In this document: piece by piece, positions 26,887-36,285 of the stretch
How the letters are laid out: the number at the start of each line of letters is the position of its first letter
Position numbering within the stretch: the first letter of the stretch is position 1
Source: Flavobacterium terrigena
Lineage (GTDB): Bacteria; Bacteroidota; Bacteroidia; Flavobacteriales; Flavobacteriaceae
NCBI RefSeq assembly: GCF_900108955.1
Contig: NZ_FNYA01000002.1
Coordinates: 248,001 to 312,000 of the forward strand
Direction of reading: 5' to 3'
Length of the DNA stretch: 64,000 nucleotides
Program-made: the position numbers and the translations under genes
Notes under the pieces: model-generated
What the model was told of the DNA's origin: nothing
The model's database searches: none
The model's input: only the letters and a program-made list of their open reading frames with translations

Positions 26887-28632
26887 ATGAAACTACTGTA
26901 TTCTTATCTACAAAAACATAAATTACTCCTATTTTTCGCCTTATTAATGGCAACTATCAATATCTGTTTTAGTTTATCCGACTCCATTATTACGGGTAAA
27001 TTAATGCAAGATTGTGGTGTGGGAATTGCCAAATATAAAGGAAACGAAATTGGTTTTATCAAAGCCGTTGGTTTCTGGTTAGGACTTTCGCTTGGTGCTG
27101 CGATGATTTCGCGAATTACTAAAAATTTTCAAGATTATTTTACCAATATCGTCATTCAAAGAACAGGTGCAGAAATGTATACTGACGGAATTAAAAAATC
27201 GTTAGATTTACCTTATGTTGATTTTGAAGACCAAAGTAGTGGGCAAACCTTAAGCAAATTACAAAAAGCCAGAACCGATTCTGAAAAACTAATTACGCTT
27301 TCTATTTCATTAATCTTTCAAACCATAATTGGGTTTATTTTTGTGATTGTTTACATCTCAAGAATCGATTACAGAATTGCTTTCGTATTTGTAATTACAG
27401 CGCCAATTATTGCGTATATTAGTTCGTTTTTAGGTAAAAAAATCAAAGTCGTTTCTCGAACCATTGTTACACAAACCAATTCATTAGCAGGTTCCACAAC
27501 AGAAAGTTTACGAAACATCGAATTAGTAAAAAGCTTAGGCTTAACGGCTCAAGAAGAAGGACGATTAAATTCGAACACACATAAAATTTTACAATTAGAA
27601 ATTCAAAAAATCCGTTTCATCAGAAGTTTGAGTTTTATCCAAGGAACAACCGTTCATTTTATGAGAACTTGCGTGGTTTTTGCTTTGTATTATTTCTTAT
27701 TTAGCGAAAAAATTGTCGTGGGTGATTTATTAACAATGGTATTCTTCACGTTCTTTATCTTCAATCCATTGCAAGAATTAAGTGCATTTATAATTGCAAA
27801 AAACGAAACCAAAGTTTCAATGGAAAATTTTGAACAATTATTAAATGCCAAATCGGAACACAAACCAGAAACTCCAGAACATTTTGGAAAAATTAACTCT
27901 TTAGTGTTTTCTAATGTGAGTTTCCAACATAAATCGGCGAAACAACCTGCTGTTGAAAATATTAATTTCAATATAAAACAAGGTGAAACCGTTGCTTTTG
28001 TTGGTCCGTCTGGCGCAGGAAAAACAACTTTAGTAAAATTATTAGTGGGTTTATATCAGCCTGCTATTGGAAACGTTTTATACAACGGAATTGATTCTAA
28101 AGCCATAGATATTTTAGAATTGCGAAAACAATTAGGATTCGTAACTCAAGATGCACAATTGTTTTCAGGAACAATTAGAGAAAATTTATTGTTCGTAAAA
28201 CCAGAAGCAACCGACGAAGAAATATTAAACGCTTTACGAAGAGCGAGTTGTAATAATTTATTGGCTAGAGCCGAAAATGGTTTAGATTCTACAATTGGTG
28301 AAGGTGGAATTAAAATTTCTGGTGGAGAAAAACAACGTTTATCTATTGCTAGAGCTATTTTGAGAAATCCGAATTTATTAATTTTTGACGAAGCAACTTC
28401 TGCTTTAGATTCAATTACCGAAGAAGAAATTAATAGTACGATTAGAAATATTTCGGATGAACATAGAATTACAGTTCTAATCGCACACCGATTGTCAACC
28501 ATCATGCACGCAGATAAAATATTTGTGTTAGAACAAGGAAAAATTATTGAACAAGGAAAACACAACGATTTACTTGATGAGAAAGGCTTGTATTATGCAA
28601 TGTGGCGACAACAAATTGGAGAAAGAAAGTAA
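26887..28632 (+). CDS. ABC exporter, fused permease and ATPase
   Basis: 581 aa half-transporter that should work as a homodimer in the inner membrane. About six membrane segments occupy residues 10-310 (LLLFFALLMATINICF, LSLIFQTIIGFIFVIVYI, AFVFVITAPIIAYISSF, CVVFALYYFLFS, TMVFFTFFIFNPL). The nucleotide-binding domain has Walker A GPSGAGKTTL, Q-loop LGFVTQDAQLFSGTIREN, signature ISGGEKQRLSIARAIL, Walker B LLIFDEATSALD and the H-loop LIAHRLST. The layout is that of the MsbA / lipid or drug exporter group; the substrate cannot be told from sequence. The start at 26887 is chosen over an upstream TTG. Confidence 0.92.
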   Translation: MKLLYSYLQKHKLLLFFALLMATINICFSLSDSIITGKLMQDCGVGIAKYKGNEIGFIKAVGFWLGLSLGAAMISRITKNFQDYFTNIVIQRTGAEMYTDGIKKSLDLPYVDFEDQSSGQTLSKLQKARTDSEKLITLSISLIFQTIIGFIFVIVYISRIDYRIAFVFVITAPIIAYISSFLGKKIKVVSRTIVTQTNSLAGSTTESLRNIELVKSLGLTAQEEGRLNSNTHKILQLEIQKIRFIRSLSFIQGTTVHFMRTCVVFALYYFLFSEKIVVGDLLTMVFFTFFIFNPLQELSAFIIAKNETKVSMENFEQLLNAKSEHKPETPEHFGKINSLVFSNVSFQHKSAKQPAVENINFNIKQGETVAFVGPSGAGKTTLVKLLVGLYQPAIGNVLYNGIDSKAIDILELRKQLGFVTQDAQLFSGTIRENLLFVKPEATDEEILNALRRASCNNLLARAENGLDSTIGEGGIKISGGEKQRLSIARAILRNPNLLIFDEATSALDSITEEEINSTIRNISDEHRITVLIAHRLSTIMHADKIFVLEQGKIIEQGKHNDLLDEKGLYYAMWRQQIGERK

Positions 28633-28656
28633 TTTCGCACTCAAAATAAGCTAACA

Positions 28657-28686
28657 TTTTGCGTTTGTTCTTTTTTATTATATTTG
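28657..28686 (+). promoter_or_regulatory. Bacteroidota-type promoter for the DUF3667 gene
   Basis: TTTTG (28657-28661), 17 bases, TATATTTG (28679-28686); the ATG is 22 bp further on. Confidence 0.6.
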
Positions 28687-28708
28687 TGATGAAACCGAAA
28701 CTCACAAT

Positions 28709-29440
28709 ATGCAAATAACTTGTAAAAATTGCAATCAAACTTTCAAAGGTCATTATTGTAATAATTGCGGACAATCTGCTGAAACACATAAATTGGATGT
28801 TCACTTTTTGTGGCACGACATTCAACATGGCTTATTGCATTTTGATAAAGGTATTTTGTATTCTGCTAAAAAACTTTTTACAGAACCCGGAATAACCATC
28901 CGAGAATATATAGAAGGAAAAAGAATTCATCATTTTAAACCTATTTCGTTAGTCATTGTTTTAGCAACCATTTATGGTCTTTTGTGCCATTTATTTGGTA
29001 TTCATTTAATTGTTGCTGAGAATAACATTGAAAAAGCAAATCTTTATAATGAATGGTCAACTTCTCATTTTGCTTGGATAACTTTATTAACCATTCCGTT
29101 TTACACAATTGGAACTTTCGTATTTTTCAAAAACCAGGGTTATAATTTCATTGAGCTTTTAATACAAAATACGTTTAAAGCAAGTCAACGTTTATTTGTA
29201 CACATATTGCTTTTTCCAGCAATTTATTACTATAACGAAACGCCACAAATAAATAAAGTCAGATTGATTTTATATCTTTTGGATGTAGCTTTAATTTTTT
29301 GGACGAATATTCAATTTTTTGACAAATTAAGTAAACCCAAAGTGATTCTGAAATCAATTTTAAGTCATTTGTTATTTTTGGTTTTATTTACTTCATTCAT
29401 TGCTATTACAATGTATATCTTAGGAATACTTAAATTTTGA
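28709..29440 (+). CDS. DUF3667 zinc-ribbon membrane protein
   Basis: 243 aa. An N-terminal zinc ribbon (CKNCNQTFKGHYCNNCGQ, two CxxC pairs) is followed by FLWHDIQHGLLHFDKGILYSA and LFTEPGITIREYIEGKR, the core signature of DUF3667. After it come about four to five hydrophobic segments (PISLVIVLATIYGLL, WITLLTIPFYTIGTFVFF, LLFLVLFTSFIAITMYIL). The function of the family is unknown. The RidA gene starts 4 bp after the stop. Confidence 0.9.
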   Translation: MQITCKNCNQTFKGHYCNNCGQSAETHKLDVHFLWHDIQHGLLHFDKGILYSAKKLFTEPGITIREYIEGKRIHHFKPISLVIVLATIYGLLCHLFGIHLIVAENNIEKANLYNEWSTSHFAWITLLTIPFYTIGTFVFFKNQGYNFIELLIQNTFKASQRLFVHILLFPAIYYYNETPQINKVRLILYLLDVALIFWTNIQFFDKLSKPKVILKSILSHLLFLVLFTSFIAITMYILGILKF

Positions 29441-29444
29441 TTTT

Positions 29445-29828
29445 ATGTTTCAAAAAGACTATTTACACACAAACGAAGGCTTTTCACAAGTTGTAGTTAT
29501 AGAAACTGAAGAAACCAAAACTTTATATATTTCAGGTCAAATTGGCGAAGGAAACGATTTAGAAACTCAAACTATTGCCACGTTTAAAAATTTAGAAACG
29601 CTTTTGAAAGAATGTAATTCAAGCTTTCAAGATGTGGTAAAAACGAATACGTATATCGTAAATTTTAATCCAGAAGTCGATTTACCCATTTTCAGAAAAG
29701 TCCGAAAAACATTTTTAGGCTCTGAAAATTATCCAGCAAGTACTTTAGTTGGTGTTAGCGTTTTAGGAAATAGAAATTGGCTAATTGAGATTGAAGCTAC
29801 GGCGGTGATTGATAAAAAAGCTGTTTAA
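29445..29828 (+). CDS. RidA family protein (reactive imine deaminase-like)
   Basis: 127 aa, one RidA/YjgF/UK114 domain, cytoplasmic. Members deaminate reactive enamine/imine intermediates made by PLP enzymes. Family features visible: YISGQIGEGNDLETQT near the N-terminus, TFKNLETLLKECNSSFQDVVKTNTYI and a C-terminal YPASTLVGVSVLGNRNWLIEIEA. The Arg that binds the substrate carboxylate in active RidA (usually in the segment RxxVxVxxL) is not at its usual place: the corresponding block reads STLVGVSVL, so activity may differ from archetypal RidA. Probably co-transcribed with DUF3667; a strong terminator follows. Confidence 0.88.
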   Translation: MFQKDYLHTNEGFSQVVVIETEETKTLYISGQIGEGNDLETQTIATFKNLETLLKECNSSFQDVVKTNTYIVNFNPEVDLPIFRKVRKTFLGSENYPASTLVGVSVLGNRNWLIEIEATAVIDKKAV

Positions 29829-29831
29829 AAG

Positions 29832-29866
29832 AAAACCTCCAAGAGTTTGAAACTTTTGGAGGTTTT
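29832..29866 (+). terminator. terminator after the RidA gene
   Basis: AAAACCTCCAAGAGTTT and AAACTTTTGGAGGTTTT form a long stem with a 2- to 4-nt loop; a T-run follows on the plus strand and an A-run precedes, so it may serve both convergent genes. Confidence 0.85.
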
Positions 29867-29870
29867 TAAA

Positions 29871-30455
29871 TTAATAAATTCTTTTTAATTGAATCGCTAA
29901 ATTTTTGGCCAGTTTTTCAAAAGCACCAACGACTCTTTCATGTTCATTAACCACAACAACTACATTTTTCTCAAAACCAATCACTTTATCAAAATGAACG
30001 ACAAGTAATTTTTTCGAAGTCGTTGTGTCAATAAATTCAATTGTTGTAGATAACTTAGCAGGTTCTACTGCATATCCAGGATAAATCCAAGTTAAATTCA
30101 CTTTCATTAAATAAGGTGAATCATCAACAATTTTGCATTCTCCTTTTTTGAAATACGTATTAAAAAAATTAATAAAAGCTGGATTGTAATATTTTTCTCT
30201 ATTTAAAAACCAATCTTTCTTGAAATTTTCTGCTTTTTCAGGATTAGCTTTTCTTTTTTCCATTTTTTCTTTCAAAAAAGCTTCTTCAGAATCAAAACCA
30301 TGAACTTCGATGTTTTTATAGTTAAATTCAACTTTAAATGAATTGATAGCACTTAAGTTTTCAAATTTACCTTCAAGTTCTTTAAATCTTTGTGAATAGC
30401 CAAGCGTTGTGAAAACAAGTGAAATAACAAGAGACTGCAATAGTTTTTTAAACAT
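29871..30455 (-). CDS. hypothetical secreted protein
   Basis: 194 aa with a Sec signal peptide (LLQSLVISLVFTTLGYS-Q). The mature part is charged and helical (EAFLKEKMEKRKANPEKAENFKKDW), then beta-rich with VNLTWIYPGYAVEPAKLSTTIEFIDTTT. I do not recognise the family; the second half has the general shape of a periplasmic or outer-membrane-linked domain. It is the last gene of a three-gene run after alaS (3-bp gaps), with a terminator shared with the convergent RidA gene. Confidence 0.75.
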   Translation of the reverse strand: MFKKLLQSLVISLVFTTLGYSQRFKELEGKFENLSAINSFKVEFNYKNIEVHGFDSEEAFLKEKMEKRKANPEKAENFKKDWFLNREKYYNPAFINFFNTYFKKGECKIVDDSPYLMKVNLTWIYPGYAVEPAKLSTTIEFIDTTTSKKLLVVHFDKVIGFEKNVVVVVNEHERVVGAFEKLAKNLAIQLKRIY

Positions 30456-30458
30456 TTT

Positions 30459-30959
30459 TTATTTTTTTAGTAAAGTTTCCAATTCTGTATATTTTTCAAA
30501 ATTAAAATCAGGCAAATTTTCTCCTATTGAACAATATTGATGGCAACCAAAACAGATTTTAACAACACCTACAATTTTATTATTTCTTTGAAAAACTAAA
30601 ATATCTCTATAAGTAGTTAAACACCTTGATGTTCCAATCTTAATATTAAATTCATATTTTAAAATATCCTTTAATTTAGAAAATTTTGCTTTGTCAATTT
30701 CACTTTTTTTGAATCCAACTTCAGTTAGCTCTTCATGAAATTTAAAATCTAGATTATAAGGATAATCATCATATATTATTGCACTTTGTAAATGAGAATA
30801 ATTATCATTAAGTAAATTCTCATCTCGAACGTCTTCATCGGCGATAGCGTAATGACTAACCGAATCAAACTCTAAATTTTTACTACTAAAATGTTTATAA
30901 CCAAAATAGGATAACAACAATAAAACAAGTGATAAAAAAACAATAAAAAAATTCTTCAT
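30459..30959 (-). CDS. hypothetical membrane-anchored protein
   Basis: 166 aa with an N-terminal hydrophobic anchor (FIVFLSLVLLLLSYFGY) and a soluble remainder. Four cysteines fall in the last 60 residues (TSRCLTTYRD and VVKICFGCHQYCSIG); the CxxC-like spacing CFGCHQYC could bind metal or form disulfides. No family recognised. It lies 3 bp downstream of the alaS stop and 3 bp upstream of the next gene. Confidence 0.72.
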   Translation of the reverse strand: MKNFFIVFLSLVLLLLSYFGYKHFSSKNLEFDSVSHYAIADEDVRDENLLNDNYSHLQSAIIYDDYPYNLDFKFHEELTEVGFKKSEIDKAKFSKLKDILKYEFNIKIGTSRCLTTYRDILVFQRNNKIVGVVKICFGCHQYCSIGENLPDFNFEKYTELETLLKK

Positions 30960-30962
30960 TAC

Positions 30963-33599
30963 TTATTTCACAAAATTAATTGCATTCTCTAAAACTGCAG
31001 CAATTCCGTTCGTGTTTTTACCTTTTCCTGATGCAAAAAACGGTTGTCCTCCACCATTACCATCGATGTGTTTTCCTAATTCACGAATGACATTTCCAGC
31101 GTTTAAACCTTTTTCTGCGACTAATTCTTTAGCAATATAACAGTGAATATTTGGTAAACCATCTTCAATTGAAGCTAAAACTACAAATGAATTTGGTTTT
31201 GAAGTTCCGATGGCTTGCGTTAAATCTTTAGTAGAACTCATTGACAAATCAACTTGTTTCACTAAGAAATTAATTCCGTTTACATCCGTAAATTCAGAAA
31301 CTAAACTCGCAGATAATCCGTCGATTTTTTCTTTTAATAATTGCTCAATTTGTTTTTTCAATTTCGCATTATCATCTTGTAAAGAAACCACAGATTTTAA
31401 AATATCTTGAGGATTTTTCAATGTTTCCTTAATTTCTGCTAATGTATTTTCTTGATTTGTATAGAAATCTTTTACTGCATCACCAGTAATAGCTTCAATT
31501 CTTCTAATTCCAGCTGCAACTGCACCTTCTGAAACTATTTTGAATTGCCAAATATCAGCCGTATTGTTCACGTGAATTCCTCCACACAATTCCATACTTT
31601 CACCAAACTTAATCGCACGAACATTGTCTCCGTATTTCTCACCAAATAATGCCATCGCACCTTCGTCTAAAGCTTGTTGGATTGGAATACTCCTTCTTTC
31701 GATTAATGGCAATTGAGCCGCAATTCTTGTATTTACGAAATCTTCTACTTGACGTAATTCTTCATCAGAAACTTTCGAAAAATGAGAGAAATCGAAACGT
31801 AAATAAGTCGGATTCACTAATGAACCTTTTTGTTCTACGTGTGTTCCTAAAATCGTTCTTAAAGCCAAATGCATTAAATGCGTTGCTGAGTGATTTTTTG
31901 AAGAAGCACTTCTTAAATCTGTATTTACTTTTGCTGTGAAAACCGCATTTACATTTTCTGGCAATTGCTTCGCGAAATGTAAAATCAAGTTGTTTTCTTT
32001 TTTCGTATCGATGATATCAATCGTTTCATTTGCTGAAACTAAAGTTCCTTTATCTCCTACTTGTCCACCACCTTCTGGATAAAAAGGCGTATTATCTAAA
32101 ACGATTTGGTATAAAATTCCGTCTTTTTTAGAATCTACTTTTCTGATACGAGTTATTTTTGCTTCATTTTCTGTTTGATCATAACCAACAAACGTTTCCA
32201 CATTTCCTTCAATTAAAACATTCCAATCTTCTGTAGAAACTTCTGAAGCGGCACGAGAACGCGCTTTTTGTTTTTGTAATTCTGTTTCGAAACCTGCTTC
32301 GTCTAAACTAAAGCCTCTTTCTCTAAGAATCAAGGCTGTTAAATCGATTGGAAATCCGAAAGTATCGTATAATTCGAATGCTTTTTCTCCAGAAACTTCT
32401 TTTCCTGAAGTATTTACCATTACGTTTTCTAACAACTGAATTCCCTGTTCTAAAGTTCTTAAGAAAGAAGCTTCTTCTTCACGAATTACATTCGTAACCA
32501 ATTGTTGTTGCGATTTAATTTCTGGGAAAAATTCACCCATTTGATTCGCTAAAACAGCAACTAATTTATTGATAAAAGGTTCTTTTGTATCTAAGAAAGT
32601 AAACCCGTAACGAATCGCACGACGTAAAATTCTACGAATTACATAACCAGCTCCTGTATTGGATGGCAATTGTCCGTCCGCAATAGCAAAAGCCACCGCA
32701 CGAACGTGATCTACAATTACACGAATGGCAATATTCGTTTTGTTTTGCTCTTCTGATATATTTTTTACTTCGTTTGAAGTATATTTTAATCCTGTAATTT
32801 CTTCCACTTTCGCGATAAGCGGCGTGAAAACATCTGTATCGTAATTTGAAGTAACATTTTGCATTGCCATACACAAACGCTCAAATCCCATTCCAGTATC
32901 TACATGTTGTGCAGGTAATTTTTCTAAAGAACCATCCGCTTTACGGTTGAATTCCATGAAAACGTTGTTCCAAATTTCCACAACTTGCGGATGATCTGCG
33001 TTCACTAAACTTCTTCCAGAAACAGCTGTTCTTTCGGCATCAGTACGCAAATCGATATGAATTTCTGAACATGGACCACAAGGACCTTGATCGCCCATTT
33101 CCCAGAAATTATCTTTTTTATTTCCTAAAATGATTCGGTCTTCTGGTACGAATTGTTTCCAAATATCCCAAGCCTCTTGATCGAAAGGCACATTATCTTC
33201 TTTGCTTCCTTCGAAAACAGAAACATATAAACGGTCTTTGTCTAATTTCAACACTTCAGTTAGAAATTCCCAAGCCCAAGGCAACGCCTCTTTTTTGAAA
33301 TAATCACCAAATGACCAGTTTCCTAACATTTCGAACATGGTGTGGTGATACGTATCAAAACCTACATCTTCTAAATCGTTATGTTTTCCAGAAACACGTA
33401 AACATTTTTGTGTATCAGTAATTCGTGGACTTTTTGGCGTACCATTTCCTAAGAAAAACTCTTTAAATTGAGCCATTCCCGAGTTGTTAAACATCAGTGT
33501 TGGATCATCTTTTAAAACAATTGGCGCAGAAGGAACAATAGTATGTCCTTTGCTTTCAAAAAATTGTAAATAAGCTTTTCTTATGTCTTGTGATTTCAT
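30963..33599 (-). CDS. alaS: alanine--tRNA ligase
   Basis: 878 aa, cytoplasmic class II synthetase that charges tRNA-Ala. The start at 33597-33599 gives [19 protein letters not shown]; the frame is open 40 codons further upstream but that part lacks family similarity. Blocks: [65 protein letters not shown]. The editing domain has the metal-site motif [11 protein letters not shown] and, further on, ELCGGIHV. The C-terminal DHHA1-type segment includes [14 protein letters not shown]. Length is normal for the family (about 875 aa). Two small genes of unknown function follow in the same transcript. Confidence 0.97.
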   Translation of the reverse strand: MKSQDIRKAYLQFFESKGHTIVPSAPIVLKDDPTLMFNNSGMAQFKEFFLGNGTPKSPRITDTQKCLRVSGKHNDLEDVGFDTYHHTMFEMLGNWSFGDYFKKEALPWAWEFLTEVLKLDKDRLYVSVFEGSKEDNVPFDQEAWDIWKQFVPEDRIILGNKKDNFWEMGDQGPCGPCSEIHIDLRTDAERTAVSGRSLVNADHPQVVEIWNNVFMEFNRKADGSLEKLPAQHVDTGMGFERLCMAMQNVTSNYDTDVFTPLIAKVEEITGLKYTSNEVKNISEEQNKTNIAIRVIVDHVRAVAFAIADGQLPSNTGAGYVIRRILRRAIRYGFTFLDTKEPFINKLVAVLANQMGEFFPEIKSQQQLVTNVIREEEASFLRTLEQGIQLLENVMVNTSGKEVSGEKAFELYDTFGFPIDLTALILRERGFSLDEAGFETELQKQKARSRAASEVSTEDWNVLIEGNVETFVGYDQTENEAKITRIRKVDSKKDGILYQIVLDNTPFYPEGGGQVGDKGTLVSANETIDIIDTKKENNLILHFAKQLPENVNAVFTAKVNTDLRSASSKNHSATHLMHLALRTILGTHVEQKGSLVNPTYLRFDFSHFSKVSDEELRQVEDFVNTRIAAQLPLIERRSIPIQQALDEGAMALFGEKYGDNVRAIKFGESMELCGGIHVNNTADIWQFKIVSEGAVAAGIRRIEAITGDAVKDFYTNQENTLAEIKETLKNPQDILKSVVSLQDDNAKLKKQIEQLLKEKIDGLSASLVSEFTDVNGINFLVKQVDLSMSSTKDLTQAIGTSKPNSFVVLASIEDGLPNIHCYIAKELVAEKGLNAGNVIRELGKHIDGNGGGQPFFASGKGKNTNGIAAVLENAINFVK

Positions 33600-33716
33600 T
33601 TTTATGGTATTGAATCGAATAATATAATTGACTGAAATTTTAAAAAAAATGTTTCCAAATATGAAACAAATTTTAAGTTCTTTCGTATAATAATTGTTAC
33701 TTTGTGATAACGAGCA

Positions 33717-33750
33717 CAAAAATAGTAAATTTTAATGAAATCGTTAACAA
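33717..33750 (-). promoter_or_regulatory. candidate promoter for the alaS operon
   Basis: On the minus strand TTG (33748-33750), 23 bases, then TATTTTTG (33717-33724). The leader would be about 110 nt, long for this window. Confidence 0.45.
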
Positions 33751-33782
33751 CAAAAAGTTTCTAAAAGGGAACTTTTTCAAAT

Positions 33783-34760
33783 ATGAAGAGAGTAAAATAT
33801 TATTACGACGCAGAGAAATTAGCATTCAAACGAATTGTTACTAAAAATAGTACCAAAATCGGATATGTGATGTTGTTTTTACTAGCGAGTGCGTTGTTTG
33901 GATTTTTATGTTTTTTTATTCTAAGTAATACGAGTTTTTTTGAAACACCAAAATCTAAATTACAAGCGCGAGAATTAGAAACGATGAAATTGAATTACAA
34001 TTTATTGAACAGAAAAATTGCGTTAATGGACGAAGGTTTAGCTGCGATTGAAGAACGTGATAATAATTTGTATCGCGTATATTTTAATAGTGCTGCCATT
34101 TCAAACGAAGAAAGACGTGCAGGTTTAGGTGGTGTAAACAGATATAAGGATTTAGAAGATTTTAATAATAGCGATTTGATAATTGGTTCGTCAAAAAAAG
34201 TAGATGAAATTATGAAAGCCATGGCAATTCAATCGGTTTCATTGGACGAAGTTACAAAATTAGCCAAGCAGAAAGCCAATTTATTAAAAGCGATTCCAGC
34301 CATTCAGCCTGTGAAAAATGAAGAATTAAAACACATGGCTTCTGGTTTTGGATACAGAAGTGATCCGTTTACCAAAATTAGAAAGTTTCATAAAGGAATG
34401 GATTTTACTGCCAAAACAGGAACTCCAATTTATGCTACTGGAGATGGTGTGGTGAGAAAAGCAGATGCAAGTTTATCAGGTTATGGAAATCACATTGAAA
34501 TATCTCACGGTTATGGATATTTGACTTTGTATGCGCATTTGAGTAAGTATAAAGTCAGACCAGGGCAAAATGTAAAACGTGGCGATATTATTGGATATGT
34601 AGGAAGTACAGGACGAAGCGAGGCACCACACTTACATTATGAAGTACATAAAAATGGTGAGGTAGTGAATCCTTTAAATTTTTATTATGGCAGTATTTCT
34701 GCTAAAGAATATGTTTTAATTACTAAATTAGCGAATCAGGAAAATCAATCATTAGATTAA
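33783..34760 (+). CDS. M23 family metallopeptidase (peptidoglycan endopeptidase)
   Basis: 325 aa, inner-membrane anchored with the peptidase domain outside. One membrane segment (VMLFLLASALFGFLCFFILS, about 29-48), a coiled-coil-like linker (KLQARELETMKLNYNLLNRKIALMDEG), then the LytM/M23 domain with the zinc motifs HKGMDFTAKTGTPI (HxxxD) and EAPHLHYEVHKNGEVVNP (HxH). GFGYRSDPFTKIRKFH is the standard entry to the domain. All metal ligands are present, so it should be active on cross-linked peptides or on a partner hydrolase. It heads a plus-strand series leading to MerR, LemA and the TPM proteins. Confidence 0.93.
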   Translation: MKRVKYYYDAEKLAFKRIVTKNSTKIGYVMLFLLASALFGFLCFFILSNTSFFETPKSKLQARELETMKLNYNLLNRKIALMDEGLAAIEERDNNLYRVYFNSAAISNEERRAGLGGVNRYKDLEDFNNSDLIIGSSKKVDEIMKAMAIQSVSLDEVTKLAKQKANLLKAIPAIQPVKNEELKHMASGFGYRSDPFTKIRKFHKGMDFTAKTGTPIYATGDGVVRKADASLSGYGNHIEISHGYGYLTLYAHLSKYKVRPGQNVKRGDIIGYVGSTGRSEAPHLHYEVHKNGEVVNPLNFYYGSISAKEYVLITKLANQENQSLD

Positions 34761-34762
34761 TT

Positions 34763-34815
34763 TTGTTTCAGGTTTCAAGTTTCAAGTTAGCACAATAACC
34801 TGAAACTTGAAACAA
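34763..34815. repeat. inverted repeat built from GTTTCAAG units between M23 and MerR genes
   Basis: The left arm (34763-34789) has GTTTCAGGTTTCAAGTTTCAAG; the right arm (34796-34815) reads TAACCTGAAACTTGAAACAA. They pair over about 20 bp apart from a 7-nt duplication (GGTTTCA) in the left arm. No T-run follows, so it is not a standard terminator; it could be an intergenic repeat or an attenuator. Confidence 0.6.
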
Positions 34816-34840
34816 AGAAAACAAAACAAACAAAAAAACA

Positions 34841-35170
34841 ATGCAATTAAACTTACCAGAAAAAAGATATTATGGAATTGGCGAATTAGCGAAAGCATTT
34901 GATGTGAACGCGTCGTTAATCCGTTTTTGGGATAAAGAATTTGATGAAATTAATCCCAAAAAAAATGCCAAAGGCGACAGAATGTTTCGTCCGGACGATG
35001 TTAAAGTATTACAAATGATTTACCATTTAGTAAAAGAACGCGGTTTCACATTGGAAGGTGCAAAAATTCATTTAAAAGAAGGAAAAAAGAAAACCTTAGA
35101 CAATTTTGAAATCATTAGTAAGTTAGAAGGCATAAAAAATCAATTACTAGAACTAAAAAAAGGACTTTGA
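34841..35170 (+). CDS. MerR family transcriptional regulator
   Basis: 109 aa, DNA-binding protein. The N-terminal winged helix-turn-helix reads YYGIGELAKAFDVNASLIRFWDKEFDEINPKKNAKGDRMFRPDDVKVLQMIYHL. The C-terminal helix (EIISKLEGIKNQLLELKK) is a short dimerisation coiled coil without a metal-binding or drug-binding domain, so any effector is unknown. It lies between the M23 and LemA genes; target genes cannot be told from sequence. Confidence 0.9.
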   Translation: MQLNLPEKRYYGIGELAKAFDVNASLIRFWDKEFDEINPKKNAKGDRMFRPDDVKVLQMIYHLVKERGFTLEGAKIHLKEGKKKTLDNFEIISKLEGIKNQLLELKKGL

Positions 35171-35244
35171 TTTAGACACAGTCGCAGTTTTCAGAAAAAA
35201 GAAAAAAATCAACAACTAAATAAATTAACTTAAACAATAAAATT

Positions 35245-35838
35245 ATGAGAAAGTGGATAATTCCAGTAGCAATTATTGGTGTATTAGTATTATTAGCAAT
35301 TAGTTCATACAACGGATTAGTTGGTGTACAAGCAGATGCAAAAACAGCTTGGTCAAAAGTAGAAAGTTCATACCAAAGAAGAAGTGATTTAATCGGTAAC
35401 CTTGTAAAGACGGTTCAAGGTGCTGCAGATTTTGAAAAAGGAACTTTAACTGCTGTAATTGAAGCTCGTGCAAAAGCAACTGCGGTAACAATTGACCCAA
35501 CAAACATTACACCAGAACAAATGGCTCAATTTCAACAAGCTCAGTCAGGCTTGTCATCATCTCTAAGTAGATTATTAGTGACAGTTGAGCAATATCCTGA
35601 TTTAAAAGCAAATCAGAATTTCTTAGAATTACAATCTCAAATTGAAGGAACTGAAAACAGGATTAACGTTGAAAGAGATCGTTTTAATGATTCTGTAAAT
35701 ATTTATGACAAAAAAATTAAATCATTTCCTTCTGTAATTTTCGCAAAGATATTTGGATTTAATGAAATAGCTCGTTTTAAAGCTGATGCTGGTGCTGAAA
35801 AAGCTCCTAGTGTAGAATTTGATTTCGATAAAAAATAA
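35245..35838 (+). CDS. LemA family protein
   Basis: 197 aa. N-terminal membrane anchor (WIIPVAIIGVLVLLAISSYNGLV), then the LemA four-helix body: TAWSKVESSYQRRSDLIGNLVKTVQG, LLVTVEQYPDLKANQNFLELQSQIEGTENRI and RFNDSVNIYDKKIKSFPSVIFAKIFGF. Length and blocks are typical. The family has no clear biochemical role. It is followed at 5 bp by the first TPM gene, a common LemA-TPM arrangement. Confidence 0.95.
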   Translation: MRKWIIPVAIIGVLVLLAISSYNGLVGVQADAKTAWSKVESSYQRRSDLIGNLVKTVQGAADFEKGTLTAVIEARAKATAVTIDPTNITPEQMAQFQQAQSGLSSSLSRLLVTVEQYPDLKANQNFLELQSQIEGTENRINVERDRFNDSVNIYDKKIKSFPSVIFAKIFGFNEIARFKADAGAEKAPSVEFDFDKK

Positions 35839-35843
35839 TTAAT

Positions 35844-36284
35844 ATGTCTAAAACCGAAGAATTTTTAAGCAAAGCGGAAGAAAAAGAAATTGTTGAAGCT
35901 ATTGTTGTTGCCGAAAAAAACACTTCGGGAGAAATTCGTGTGCATATTGAAGAAAATAATACAAAACCTCCTGTTGAAAGAGCACAGGAGGTTTTTCATC
36001 TTCTAAAAATGGATGAAACCGAATTGAAAAATGGTGTGTTATTCTACATATGTATGCTTTCCAAAAGTTTTGCTGTTATTGGCGATAAAGGCATCAATGA
36101 CTTAGTGGATTCTAATTTTTGGAATTCTACAAAAGACCATGTAATTGAAAAATTCAAAGAAGGCAAATATAAAGAAGGTTTAGTGAGAGGAATTATTGAA
36201 GCTGGAGAACAACTAAAAAAGTACTTTCCATATAATCACGAAGACGATACCAATGAATTATCTAATGAAATATCAAGAAATTAA
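35844..36284 (+). CDS. TPM domain protein (soluble form)
   Basis: 146 aa TPM (TLP18.3/Psb32/MOLO-1) domain without signal peptide: EIVEAIVVAEKNTSGEIRVHIEE, FHLLKMDETELKNGVLFYICM and FAVIGDKGINDLV. Predicted cytoplasmic. The second TPM gene begins one base after its stop, so expression is coupled. The function of the family is not settled; in this arrangement it probably acts with LemA at the membrane. Confidence 0.88.
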   Translation: MSKTEEFLSKAEEKEIVEAIVVAEKNTSGEIRVHIEENNTKPPVERAQEVFHLLKMDETELKNGVLFYICMLSKSFAVIGDKGINDLVDSNFWNSTKDHVIEKFKEGKYKEGLVRGIIEAGEQLKKYFPYNHEDDTNELSNEISRN

Positions 36285-36285
36285 G

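Noticed and set aside
28146..28565. 139-codon minus-strand frame inside the ABC exporter ATPase
   Set aside because: Antisense shadow of Walker/signature coding DNA.
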